Shown here: piece after piece, positions 1-6,724 of the stretch
How positions within the stretch are numbered: the stretch's first letter is position 1
Layout of the letters: every line of letters begins with the position of its first letter
From: Rhodobacteraceae bacterium UBA3087
GTDB lineage: Bacteria; Pseudomonadota; Alphaproteobacteria; Rhodobacterales; Rhodobacteraceae
Direction of reading: 5' to 3'
Assembly (NCBI GenBank): GCA_002367285.1
Contig: DFBF01000041.1
Span: forward strand, 1 to 12,436
Length of the DNA stretch: 12,436 nucleotides
Program-made: the position numbers and the translations under genes
The notes under the pieces: generated by a model
Database searches by the model: none
The model's input: the letters and a program-made list of their open reading frames with translations, nothing else
Told to the model about the DNA's origin: nothing

Positions 1-722
1 AACGCCCTTTGGTCACCGCCGAATATGTGCATGGCAAAACCGGGCTGGACGGGCCGACATTGCCGGACCCGACTATGGGCCTGCAAACACAACACGCGGT
101 TGATTTCATTATCGAAACTCTGCGTGCCGCGCCACCGGATACCGTCACGCTGTGCCCGCTGGGCCCGCTGACAAACATCGCCACGGCTTTTCAAAAAGCC
201 CCCGACATCATCGACCGCGTGCAGGAAGTCGTCCTGATGGGTGGTGGGTGTTTCGAAGGTGGCAATGTCACGCCCAGCGCAGAATTTAACATCTATGTCG
301 ACCCGCAAGCCGCTGATATTGTGTTCAAATGCGGACGCCCCATAGTTGTCATGCCACTGGACGTCACCCACAAGGCCCTGGTCACCAAACCGCGCAATGA
401 CGCGTTTCGCGCCATCGGCACCAAAGTCGGCACCGCGGTCGCCGAGATGACCGATTTCTTCGAACGCTTTGATCGCGAGAAATACGGCAGCGACGGCGCG
501 CCCCTGCACGACCCCTGCGTCACCGCATACCTGATCGCACCCGAGCTGTTCACAGGCCGCCACGTGAATGTGCAGATCGAAACCCAGTCCGAACTGACCA
601 TGGGCATGACCATCACCGACTGGTGGGGCGTGACAGACCACGCACCCAACGCGCTGTTCATCGGCGACCTGGACGCGGACGGCTTTTTCGCCCTGCTGAC
701 GGAAAGGCTGGCCCGGCTATGA
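1..722 (+). CDS. Nucleoside hydrolase (IunH/RihA-type), 5' end outside window
   Basis: Inosine-uridine-preferring nucleoside hydrolase, which splits the N-glycosidic bond of ribonucleosides to release base and ribose for salvage in the cytoplasm. The reading frame is open to the left edge, with the first full codon at position 3, so the gene is cut by the window. About 70 N-terminal residues, including the DTDxGxDD calcium-binding motif, are expected outside. Visible family signatures, in order, are VHGKTGLDG, GPLTNIA, LMGGG, EFNIYVDPQAA, MPLDVTHKAL and HDPCVTAYL, the last carrying the catalytic-site His-Asp pair. The C-terminus is complete. The stop overlaps the start of the next gene (ATGA), which points to translational coupling and an operon with the acetyltransferase and selO. 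Substrate preference cannot be decided from what is seen. Confidence 0.93.
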   Translation, partial: RPLVTAEYVHGKTGLDGPTLPDPTMGLQTQHAVDFIIETLRAAPPDTVTLCPLGPLTNIATAFQKAPDIIDRVQEVVLMGGGCFEGGNVTPSAEFNIYVDPQAADIVFKCGRPIVVMPLDVTHKALVTKPRNDAFRAIGTKVGTAVAEMTDFFERFDREKYGSDGAPLHDPCVTAYLIAPELFTGRHVNVQIETQSELTMGMTITDWWGVTDHAPNALFIGDLDADGFFALLTERLARL

Positions 723-1165
723 GCGTGCTTCGCCTTGCCTCAACCGACGATCTGGACCGGCTGGTGTCGCTGTGCGAGCGGTTCCATGCGGGCGAAGGGA
801 TCGAACAGGATGATGCCACACGCCGCGCCGCGCTCTATCCGCTGCTCGAGGGCTCGCCCCATGGCGCGATCTGGCTGATCGGGCCACGCAGCGCGCCGGT
901 CGGTTATATCGCCGTCAGCTTTGGCTGGTCGATCGAAATGGGCGGGCTGGATGCCATGGTCGATGAATTCTTTGTGCGCGACAAGGTGCGTGGACGCGGC
1001 ATGGGCGGCGAAGCCCTGTCAGCCCTGGCACGCGCGCTGTCGGAACAGGGCGTGACAGCCCTGCACCTTGAGGTCGCCACCGACAACGCCCCCGCCAAGC
1101 GGCTGTATGGCCGTTTGGGCTTTGCGGCGCGCGAGCAATACCACCTGATGACCCGTTTGCTATAG
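719..1165 (+). CDS. GNAT family N-acetyltransferase
   Basis: A 148-residue single-domain GNAT acetyltransferase, expected to transfer acetyl from acetyl-CoA to an amine on an unknown substrate. The acetyl-CoA pyrophosphate loop (motif A) is at about residues 81-98, with VDEFFVRDKVRGRGMGGEAL carrying the RGRGMG turn. Motif B is at residues 123-135, with N123, LYGRLGF and the Tyr typical of the general acid position (Y130). The length is normal for a one-domain GNAT. The ATG at 719 overlaps the TGA of the nucleoside hydrolase. A GAAAGG stretch lies about 11 bases upstream inside that gene, so the start probably depends on coupling. Only nine bases separate it from selO. No substrate can be named, and the neighbours do not fix one. 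Confidence 0.9.
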   Translation: MSVLRLASTDDLDRLVSLCERFHAGEGIEQDDATRRAALYPLLEGSPHGAIWLIGPRSAPVGYIAVSFGWSIEMGGLDAMVDEFFVRDKVRGRGMGGEALSALARALSEQGVTALHLEVATDNAPAKRLYGRLGFAAREQYHLMTRLL

Positions 1166-1174
1166 AGTGATCGC

Positions 1175-2572
1175 ATGAAGTTCGACAATTCCTATGCCCG
1201 CCTGCCTGAGCGGTTTTATACCCGTCAGACGCCCACGCCTGTGGCCAAGCCACAGCTGATTGCGGTGAATACCGCGCTGGCGGCTGAGCTGGGCATTGAT
1301 CCCGGCGACCTGAGCGCCGCAGTCCTGTCGGGCAATACTGTCCCAGAGGGGGCAGAGCCGCTGGCACAGGCCTATGCCGGCCACCAGTTCGGCGGCTGGG
1401 TGCCGCAGTTGGGCGACGGTCGCGCGGTCCTGTTGGGCGAGGTCATCGGCGCAAACGGGCGGCGTGACATTCAGCTGAAGGGCGCCGGGCGCACGCCCTA
1501 TTCGCGCAATGGCGACGGGCGCGCCTGGCTGGGCCCGGTGTTGCGCGAATATGTGGTGTCCGAAGCAATGCATGCCCTAGGCGTGCCCACCACGCGCGCG
1601 TTGGGGGCTGTCACCACCGGCGAAAAGGTCCAACGCGAACGCGCCTATCCCGGCGCGATCCTGACCCGTGTCGCCGCCAGCCATATCCGCGTCGGCACCT
1701 TTCAATACTTCGCGGCGCGAGAAGATACCGAGGCCCTGCAAGCGCTGACAGATCACGTGATTGCCCGCCATTACCCCAATGCCGAAGACCCCGGCGAGCT
1801 GTTGCAAGCCGTCGTGCTGGCCCAGGCCAATCTGGTGGCAAAATGGCTGAGCATTGGTTTTATCCACGGCGTGATGAACACCGACAATATGGCCGTGTCC
1901 GGCGAAACCATTGACTACGGCCCCTGTGCCTTCATGGATGCCTATCACCCGCAGACGGTATTCAGCTCGATCGACCAAAAGGGGCGCTATGCCTCGCAGA
2001 ACCAGCCCGATATCGCGGTGTGGAACCTGGCCCAACTGGCAACCTGTCTGTTGCCGCTGATGGGGGATCGCCGACACGCAGTCGATGCCGCCACCGACAT
2101 CGTGCACAGCTTTCCCGCCCTGTTTGCCGCCGAATGGTCGCGGCTGTTTCGCGCCAAGATCGGGTTAGAGACCGCACAGCCGGGCGATGACGCGCTGATC
2201 ACCGGGCTGTTGCAGCGCATGGCGACCAGCGGGGCGGATTTTACCAATACCTTCCGGGCCTTGGCCGATGGCGACGCCAGCGCGCATGTGACCGATGATG
2301 GTGCCTGGGACAGCTGGGCCCCGACCTGGCAGGCCCGTTTGAAACACGAACGCGACCCGCGCACCGTGATGCGCGCCGCCAACCCCGCCTTCATTGCGCG
2401 CAATCACCGGATTGAACAGATGATCGAGGCCGCGGTTGAGGGCGATTTCGCCCCGTTCCACCGGTTGAACACCGTGCTGGCCCACCCGTTCGAAGATCAG
2501 CCCGAGGCCGCAGACCTGCAAGCCGTGCCAGAAAACCATGAACGGGTGCTGCAAACCTTCTGCGGCACCTAG
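1175..2572 (+). CDS. selO: Protein adenylyltransferase SelO (YdiU family)
   Basis: SelO is a pseudokinase-fold enzyme that binds ATP in a flipped orientation and transfers AMP to Ser/Thr/Tyr of target proteins. In E. coli it acts in redox homeostasis through targets such as SucA and GrxA. The 465-residue length matches bacterial SelO. Landmarks are QAYAGHQFGGWVPQLGDGRA (about 65-84), K102 in QLKGAGRTP, E125, the catalytic loop HGVMNTDN with D237, and the metal-binding D247 in DYGP. The spacing of K, E, D and D equals that of Pseudomonas SelO K113, E136, D252 and D262. The C-terminus ends TFCGT, placing Cys463 third from the end, where other members carry Cys or selenocysteine; this version uses Cys (TGC). 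It is third in the likely operon. The ribosome binding site is weak. Confidence 0.97.
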   Translation: MKFDNSYARLPERFYTRQTPTPVAKPQLIAVNTALAAELGIDPGDLSAAVLSGNTVPEGAEPLAQAYAGHQFGGWVPQLGDGRAVLLGEVIGANGRRDIQLKGAGRTPYSRNGDGRAWLGPVLREYVVSEAMHALGVPTTRALGAVTTGEKVQRERAYPGAILTRVAASHIRVGTFQYFAAREDTEALQALTDHVIARHYPNAEDPGELLQAVVLAQANLVAKWLSIGFIHGVMNTDNMAVSGETIDYGPCAFMDAYHPQTVFSSIDQKGRYASQNQPDIAVWNLAQLATCLLPLMGDRRHAVDAATDIVHSFPALFAAEWSRLFRAKIGLETAQPGDDALITGLLQRMATSGADFTNTFRALADGDASAHVTDDGAWDSWAPTWQARLKHERDPRTVMRAANPAFIARNHRIEQMIEAAVEGDFAPFHRLNTVLAHPFEDQPEAADLQAVPENHERVLQTFCGT

Positions 2573-2577
2573 CCCGC

Positions 2578-3222
2578 CTATTCCGGCGGCCGCGCCTTGG
2601 AAAACATACCGCGATTGCGCCGAACAAATTCGGCGATCATGCCGGGCAGCCCCCAGCGGTCGCGCCCTTTCAGATAGGCAAACCCGGCCAGCGCGCCAAC
2701 GGCTGCGCCGATGGTGTCGACGATCAGGTCCCCCATCGTATCAATCAGCCCGCTTTTCTGCATGTTGAGGTCAAAGAACCAGTCCATGGCAAACTCAAAT
2801 ACCTCCCACAATGTGCCGATGGCCAGCGCGAAGGAAAAAGCGATGATGGAAATCGCCCAGGCGGGGGCGGCGTATTTGTCACCCTCAAACAAGGTCAGGG
2901 CAAAAATCACGCCCATCAGCCCGAACCCCATGGCCGATGCGCCATGCATGACGATATCCCACCAGGTAAAGCGTTCGTAAAAATCGAATGCCTCGCCCAG
3001 AAACAGGGTGCCGAACAAAAACAACACGATGCCGGCGTAAAACCCGACGGGAATGCGGATGTGCAACCGGTCCGCCAGAAACGCAGGTGCGGTCGAGGCC
3101 GCAAGCGTGCCCAGCGCGATGAACATCATCGAATAGTTATGCTCATAGGCCGCAAACCCGGCTGTCGCCAACAGGAACAACCAGACCGCATAAACCACAT
3201 AGCTTTGGCCATGAACCATCAT
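2578..3222 (-). CDS. Integral membrane protein, YjdF/DUF2238-like
   Basis: A predicted inner-membrane protein of 213-214 residues with about six hydrophobic segments. Conserved-looking polar motifs sit at the membrane edges: FLGEAFDFYERF, WWDIVMHGASAMGFG (about 87-101), GTLWEVFEFAMDW (about 136-148) and DTMGDLIVDTIGA (161-173). The WExxEF/DTxGDxxxD pattern resembles the DUF2238 (YjdF) family, whose function is not known. The frame continues upstream to an ATG at 3303, but that start would run into the divergent gene. An AGGA (on the minus strand, 3226-3229) stands 6 bases before the ATG at 3219 and 3 before the one at 3222, so a start here is preferred. The stop faces the selO stop across only five bases. 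Membrane location is supported; function is not recognised. Confidence 0.82.
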   Translation of the reverse strand: MMVHGQSYVVYAVWLFLLATAGFAAYEHNYSMMFIALGTLAASTAPAFLADRLHIRIPVGFYAGIVLFLFGTLFLGEAFDFYERFTWWDIVMHGASAMGFGLMGVIFALTLFEGDKYAAPAWAISIIAFSFALAIGTLWEVFEFAMDWFFDLNMQKSGLIDTMGDLIVDTIGAAVGALAGFAYLKGRDRWGLPGMIAEFVRRNRGMFSKARPPE

Positions 3223-3225
3223 GTT

Positions 3226-3229
3226 TCCT
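3226..3229 (-). promoter_or_regulatory. Ribosome binding site deciding the DUF2238-like start
   Basis: AGGA on the minus strand, six bases from the ATG whose first base is 3219 (three from the tandem ATG at 3222). The longer start candidates at 3261 and 3303 have no purine-rich site in front, and the latter overlaps the divergent gene. Confidence 0.5.
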
Positions 3230-3287
3230 ATGTAGTCCGCTCTCGTCCCCCCTTCAATCATTGTTGCAGAATGCTTAGGTTCAGGGG

Positions 3288-3968
3288 ATGAAGCTGTTGA
3301 CATACAATATGCGCAAGGCCGTCGGGCTGGACCGAAGGCGCGACGCGCATCGGATCATGGATGTGATCAACCACGCCGGTGCAGATGTCGTGGTGTTGCA
3401 AGAGGCCGACCGCCGCCTTGGTCCGCGCCCCGCCGCGCTGTCACATCGCCTGATCGAAGACGAAAGCGACTATGTGCCTGTCGCATTGGCGGGCAATGAC
3501 GTGTCGCTGGGCAGCCATGGCAATGCCATTTTGGTGCGTAAGGGGCTGGCCATCGCCGCCGCGACCCGCATCGCCCTGCCGGGGTTAGAGCCGCGTGGCG
3601 CCGTGTCGGTGGAAATTGCGGGCAAACTGCGCGTGGTCGGTGTGCATCTGGGCCTGATGCGACGTCATCGCCAACGGCAATTGGCCGCCCTGTCCGAAAC
3701 GCTGGACGGCCACCCGATGCCCACCGCCATCCTGGGGGATTTCAACGAATGGTCCGCAGCCCTGGGGTTCGAGGCGCTGCATGACGACTATACCCTGCAC
3801 GCGCCGGGTCGCAGTTTTCACGCCGCCCGCCCCGTCGCCGCGCTGGACCGCGTGGCCCTGTCGCACGGGCTCGAACTGCGCGACGCCGGGGTCGAGGAGA
3901 CGAAACAGTCGAAAATCGCGTCCGACCACCTGCCCGTCTGGGCCGAAGTGGAGCTTAGCGGCGGTTGA
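3288..3968 (+). CDS. Endonuclease/exonuclease/phosphatase family protein
   Basis: A 226-residue protein of the metal-dependent EEP (DNase I/exonuclease III/inositol-phosphatase fold) superfamily. The expected metal and catalytic residues are present: N7 in TYNMRKAVG, E39 in VVLQEADRR, H120 in VVGVHLGL, D151 and N153 in LGDFNEW, D187, and D213-H214 in the terminal SDHLPVWAE motif. The substrate could be DNA, a phospholipid or a sugar/inositol phosphate. The fold does not decide this, and no signal peptide is seen, which suggests a cytoplasmic protein. It is transcribed divergently from the DUF2238-like gene across roughly 65 bases. Its last 14 bases overlap the end of the convergent EamA gene. 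An AGG lies 8 bases before the ATG. Confidence 0.9.
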   Translation: MKLLTYNMRKAVGLDRRRDAHRIMDVINHAGADVVVLQEADRRLGPRPAALSHRLIEDESDYVPVALAGNDVSLGSHGNAILVRKGLAIAAATRIALPGLEPRGAVSVEIAGKLRVVGVHLGLMRRHRQRQLAALSETLDGHPMPTAILGDFNEWSAALGFEALHDDYTLHAPGRSFHAARPVAALDRVALSHGLELRDAGVEETKQSKIASDHLPVWAEVELSGG

Positions 3969-4836
3969 TCAACACGATCCCGACCGCGACCAGCACCAGT
4001 GAGGCGATCATCGGCCAGCTCACATGTTCGCCCAGCCAGGCCCAGCCCATCGCAACGCCAAAGATCGGCGACAGAAAGGCGAAACTGGCGACCGAGGACG
4101 CCTTGTAGCGCTTCAACAGCCAGAACCACGCCATGAAGGCCCCCGTCGCAACGAACACCGTCTGATAGGCCAAACCCAGCCAGTGAACCGGCTGCAAGTC
4201 CCGAATGAACGGGCCAAAGAACACGGCGGCGATCAGCATGACGGGGGCGGACACGACGACCTGCCACATCATCTGCATTTCCGGCCCCAGCTCGCGCAGC
4301 CGCGTGACGCGGGCGGACAGAGACACGCCCATCCAGCCAAGTGCCGCGGCCAAGGCGGCCAGATCCCCCAACAGGGACGCATCGCCGCCCGCGCCAGAGC
4401 GATCCAGAATGGCCCAGGTCACGCCGCCAAAGGCCAGGGCAAGGCCGGCGGATTTCAAAGGTGTCAGCCGTTCTCCGGGCAAAACGAAATGCGCCACCAA
4501 CGCCATCCACACCGGCATGGAATAGAAAATCACGCTGACTCGTGTGACCGTAGTCAGGTCCAGCGCCACAAACAGGCAGATGAATTCGGCCGCGAAAATC
4601 AGCCCGGCCAGAATGCCTGGCCCCACTGTGCCACGGGCGAAATCCAACCGCACACCGCGCGCCCACATCCACGCGCCGATGACGAACACCGCACCGACAC
4701 TGCGCAGGGACGCAGCGAACACCGGCTGCAAGCCCTGATTGGTCAACTTGATCACCACCTGGTTCACCGCCAGAATCAGGAAAATCGTGACCAAAGCCCC
4801 CGCCCCAAAGCGGTCCATATGTGATTTCGCATCCAT
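3955..4836 (-). CDS. EamA-type (DMT superfamily) transporter
   Basis: A 293-residue drug/metabolite transporter with the two-EamA-repeat layout and about ten transmembrane helices, probably exporting a small metabolite or amino acid across the inner membrane. The first repeat runs from VTIFLILAVNQVVIKLTNQG through the SMPVWMALVAHFVLPGERLT segment typical of helices 4-5. The second ends with SFAFLSPIFGVAMGWAWLGEH and a final helix before INRR. The ATG at 4836 (MDAKSH) is preferred: an AGG lies 12 bases upstream and the longer frame adds a charged, non-membrane tail. An ATG at 4818 is possible. The start is divergent from the antiporter gene, and the stop overlaps the EEP gene tail to tail. Substrate unknown. 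Confidence 0.92.
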   Translation of the reverse strand: MDAKSHMDRFGAGALVTIFLILAVNQVVIKLTNQGLQPVFAASLRSVGAVFVIGAWMWARGVRLDFARGTVGPGILAGLIFAAEFICLFVALDLTTVTRVSVIFYSMPVWMALVAHFVLPGERLTPLKSAGLALAFGGVTWAILDRSGAGGDASLLGDLAALAAALGWMGVSLSARVTRLRELGPEMQMMWQVVVSAPVMLIAAVFFGPFIRDLQPVHWLGLAYQTVFVATGAFMAWFWLLKRYKASSVASFAFLSPIFGVAMGWAWLGEHVSWPMIASLVLVAVGIVLINRR

Positions 4837-4837
4837 C

Positions 4838-4857
4838 GCGCGACAGGACCTGTGCGC
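4838..4857. promoter_or_regulatory. Imperfect palindrome at the EamA start
   Basis: ACAGG-A-CCTGT (4843-4853) is a perfect inverted repeat. It is extended by GCGC on both flanks (4838-4841 and 4854-4857) with one bulged base. It sits directly in front of the EamA start codon and includes the only AGG that could serve as its ribosome binding site. It could be an operator for the divergent pair or an mRNA hairpin masking translation initiation. No known regulator is matched. Confidence 0.35.
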
Positions 4858-4931
4858 ACGCGGCAAGTCAAGCCATTCCCAGCCGCGCGAACCCATGGTA
4901 TTCAACCCAAAATCAAATTCACGAGGCCGCA

Positions 4932-6182
4932 ATGACTTTCCTGCAAATCGCATCCCTTCTGATCGTTCTGGCGGGCGCTTTTGGCGCCATCAACTATCTG
5001 TTCCTGAAACTGCCCAGCGCCATTGGCATTCTGGTGGTCTCCCTGTTGGCCTCATTGGCCGTGATGGGCGTTGATGTGGTGGCACCCGGCCTTGGCATTG
5101 CCGATCAGGTGCGCAGTGTCGTGACCTCAATCGACTTCTCCGACACCCTTTTGGAGGGCATGTTGGGCCTGCTGCTGTTTGCCGGCGCGCTGCATGTGAA
5201 AGTGTCCGATTTGCGACAGCAATGGCGCGTTGTGCTGTTGATGGCGACCATGGGCGTGGCCCTGTCGACGGTGATTGTCGGGGTCGGGTTCAGCTGGATC
5301 ACCGGCATGCCTTTGATGATCGCGCTGGTGTTCGGGTCGCTGATTTCCCCCACGGATCCGGTCGCGGTTCTGGGCGTGCTGCGCGAGGCAAACCTGCAAA
5401 AATCACTGGAAACCAAGATCGCCGGTGAAAGCCTGTTCAACGATGGCGTCGGATACGTCGTGTTTCTGGTGCTGGTCGGCATTGCCTTTCCGACCGGCCA
5501 TGATGCCCATGGCGGCGGCATGATGGATGCGGCGAAACTGTTTGTGCAAGAGGCCGGCGGCGGCGCCCTGTTGGGCATCGTGCTGGGCTGGCTGACCTTC
5601 CGCGTCATGCGCCTGATTGATGATTATTCGCTTGAGGTGCTGATCACGCTGGGCCTGGCGTTCGGCGGCTATGAGCTGGCCGTTGCGTTGCATATATCGG
5701 CCCCGATCATGGCGGTCTGCGCCGGGTTGTTCATCGGTGACGTGGGCGCAAAACATGGGATGAGCGAACAGACCCGCGAATATGTCGATGCGTTCTGGAA
5801 ACTGATCGACGAAATCCTGAACGCAGTGCTGTTCCTGATGATCGGCTTCGAAGTCTTTGCCGTGGCCTTTACCGGCGACGCCGTCATGGCGGGTGTCATG
5901 GCCATCGCGTTGGCACTGGTCGCCCGTCTGGCTGCCGTGGCCGTGCCGGTTCTGATCCTGAAGCCGTTTCGCACGTTTTCCAACGGCATTATCCCGATCA
6001 TGACCTGGGGCGGGCTGAAGGGCGGCATTTCCGTCGCGCTGGCGCTGTCCCTGCCCGACAGTGAATGGAAACCGCTGATCCTGACCGCGACCTATATCAT
6101 CGTGATCTTTTCAATCATCGTGCAGGGGCTGACGGTGGCAAAACTGGCCAACAAGGTCGGGCGTGAACCGGATCTGGTATGA
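4932..6182 (+). CDS. Na+/H+ antiporter, CPA1 (NhaP-like) family
   Basis: A 416-residue inner-membrane monovalent cation/proton antiporter with about 12-13 hydrophobic segments, expected to export Na+ (or K+/Li+) for proton entry in pH and salt homeostasis. Family hallmarks are LISPTDPVAVLGVLRE (138-152), the ion-binding GESLFND motif with N170-D171 (the Asn-Asp pair of electroneutral CPA1 exchangers), and TWGGLKGGISVALALSLP (358-375), which corresponds to the conserved GGLRGG segment but has Lys363 where Arg is usual. The ATG at 4932 is preceded by GAGG at 4923-4926 with five bases spacing. The open frame extends upstream to 4821, but that part overlaps the divergent gene and is not membrane-like. 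No RCK or other cytoplasmic C-terminal domain is present. The fur-type gene follows after 91 bases on the same strand. Confidence 0.94.
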   Translation: MTFLQIASLLIVLAGAFGAINYLFLKLPSAIGILVVSLLASLAVMGVDVVAPGLGIADQVRSVVTSIDFSDTLLEGMLGLLLFAGALHVKVSDLRQQWRVVLLMATMGVALSTVIVGVGFSWITGMPLMIALVFGSLISPTDPVAVLGVLREANLQKSLETKIAGESLFNDGVGYVVFLVLVGIAFPTGHDAHGGGMMDAAKLFVQEAGGGALLGIVLGWLTFRVMRLIDDYSLEVLITLGLAFGGYELAVALHISAPIMAVCAGLFIGDVGAKHGMSEQTREYVDAFWKLIDEILNAVLFLMIGFEVFAVAFTGDAVMAGVMAIALALVARLAAVAVPVLILKPFRTFSNGIIPIMTWGGLKGGISVALALSLPDSEWKPLILTATYIIVIFSIIVQGLTVAKLANKVGREPDLV

Positions 6183-6263
6183 TCCGCGCCACCCGATATG
6201 TAAAAATCAACACCCCCGGTTCCGTCCAGCATTATCCTGCGCTAGAAAGCAGAACAGACGCGC

Positions 6264-6268
6264 GAGGA
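6264..6268 (+). promoter_or_regulatory. Ribosome binding site of the Fur-family gene
   Basis: GAGGA five bases before the ATG at 6274. It fixes that start over an in-frame upstream ATG at 6163, which would lie inside the antiporter gene. Confidence 0.7.
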
Positions 6269-6273
6269 CGACC

Positions 6274-6681
6274 ATGACAAAAACCATTTTGCAGGAATGC
6301 GACGCCAAGGGCCTACGCATGACCGAACAGCGCAAGGTTATCGCTTCTGTGCTGCAAGACGCCCACGACCATCCCGATGTCGAAGAACTATACACCCGCG
6401 TCAATGCGGTGGATAGTGGGATCTCGATCGCCACGGTCTATCGCACCGTGAAACTGTTCGAAGAGGCGGGCATTCTGGTCAAAAACGAATTCGGCGACGG
6501 GCGCGCGCGCTATGAACCCGCCGATCGCGAACACCACGACCACCTGATCGACCTGACCACCGGCGAGGTGATCGAATTCGTTGACCCCGAGATTGAGGCG
6601 CTTCAGGTTCGAATCGCGGAAAAGCTGGGCTATGACCTGCGCGACCACCGGCTGGAGCTGTACGGCGTCAAGAAAAGCTGA
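6274..6681 (+). CDS. fur: Fur-family metal-responsive regulator (Fur/Mur type)
   Basis: A 135-residue Fur-family DNA-binding repressor that senses Fe(II) or, in many alphaproteobacteria where it is called Mur, Mn(II). The winged helix covers about residues 10-80, with recognition-helix region SIATVYRTVKLFEEAGI. Metal ligands match E. coli Fur position for position: H33, E81, H88, H90 and H87, D89, E108, H125. The CxxC pair that holds structural zinc in E. coli Fur is absent (only C9 remains), as in alphaproteobacterial Fur/Mur proteins. The sequence is not Irr-like (ATVYRT rather than ATVYNT, and no heme-regulatory motif). Iron versus manganese sensing cannot be decided here, so the symbol is provisional. 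It is convergent with the thioredoxin-CcdA gene. Confidence 0.93.
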   Translation: MTKTILQECDAKGLRMTEQRKVIASVLQDAHDHPDVEELYTRVNAVDSGISIATVYRTVKLFEEAGILVKNEFGDGRARYEPADREHHDHLIDLTTGEVIEFVDPEIEALQVRIAEKLGYDLRDHRLELYGVKKS

Positions 6682-6724
6682 GCCAACGCGCGCGGCGTTC
6701 AGATGCCCCCATGCGCGACAGAGA

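Noticed and set aside
2561..2575. Selenocysteine at the SelO C-terminus
   Set aside because: The codon at the conserved position is TGC (Cys) and the frame ends in TAG two codons later. There is no in-frame TGA.
4024..4824. Long open frame on the + strand across the EamA transporter gene
   Set aside because: It is antisense to a clear membrane transporter, its product is rich in Arg, Gln and His without any domain pattern, and it has no ribosome binding site. It is a composition shadow of a GC-rich gene.
6685..6701. AACGC-gcgcg-GCGTT behind the Fur-family gene as a terminator
   Set aside because: Short stem, no T-run, and GC-rich alternating sequence that forms such pairs easily.
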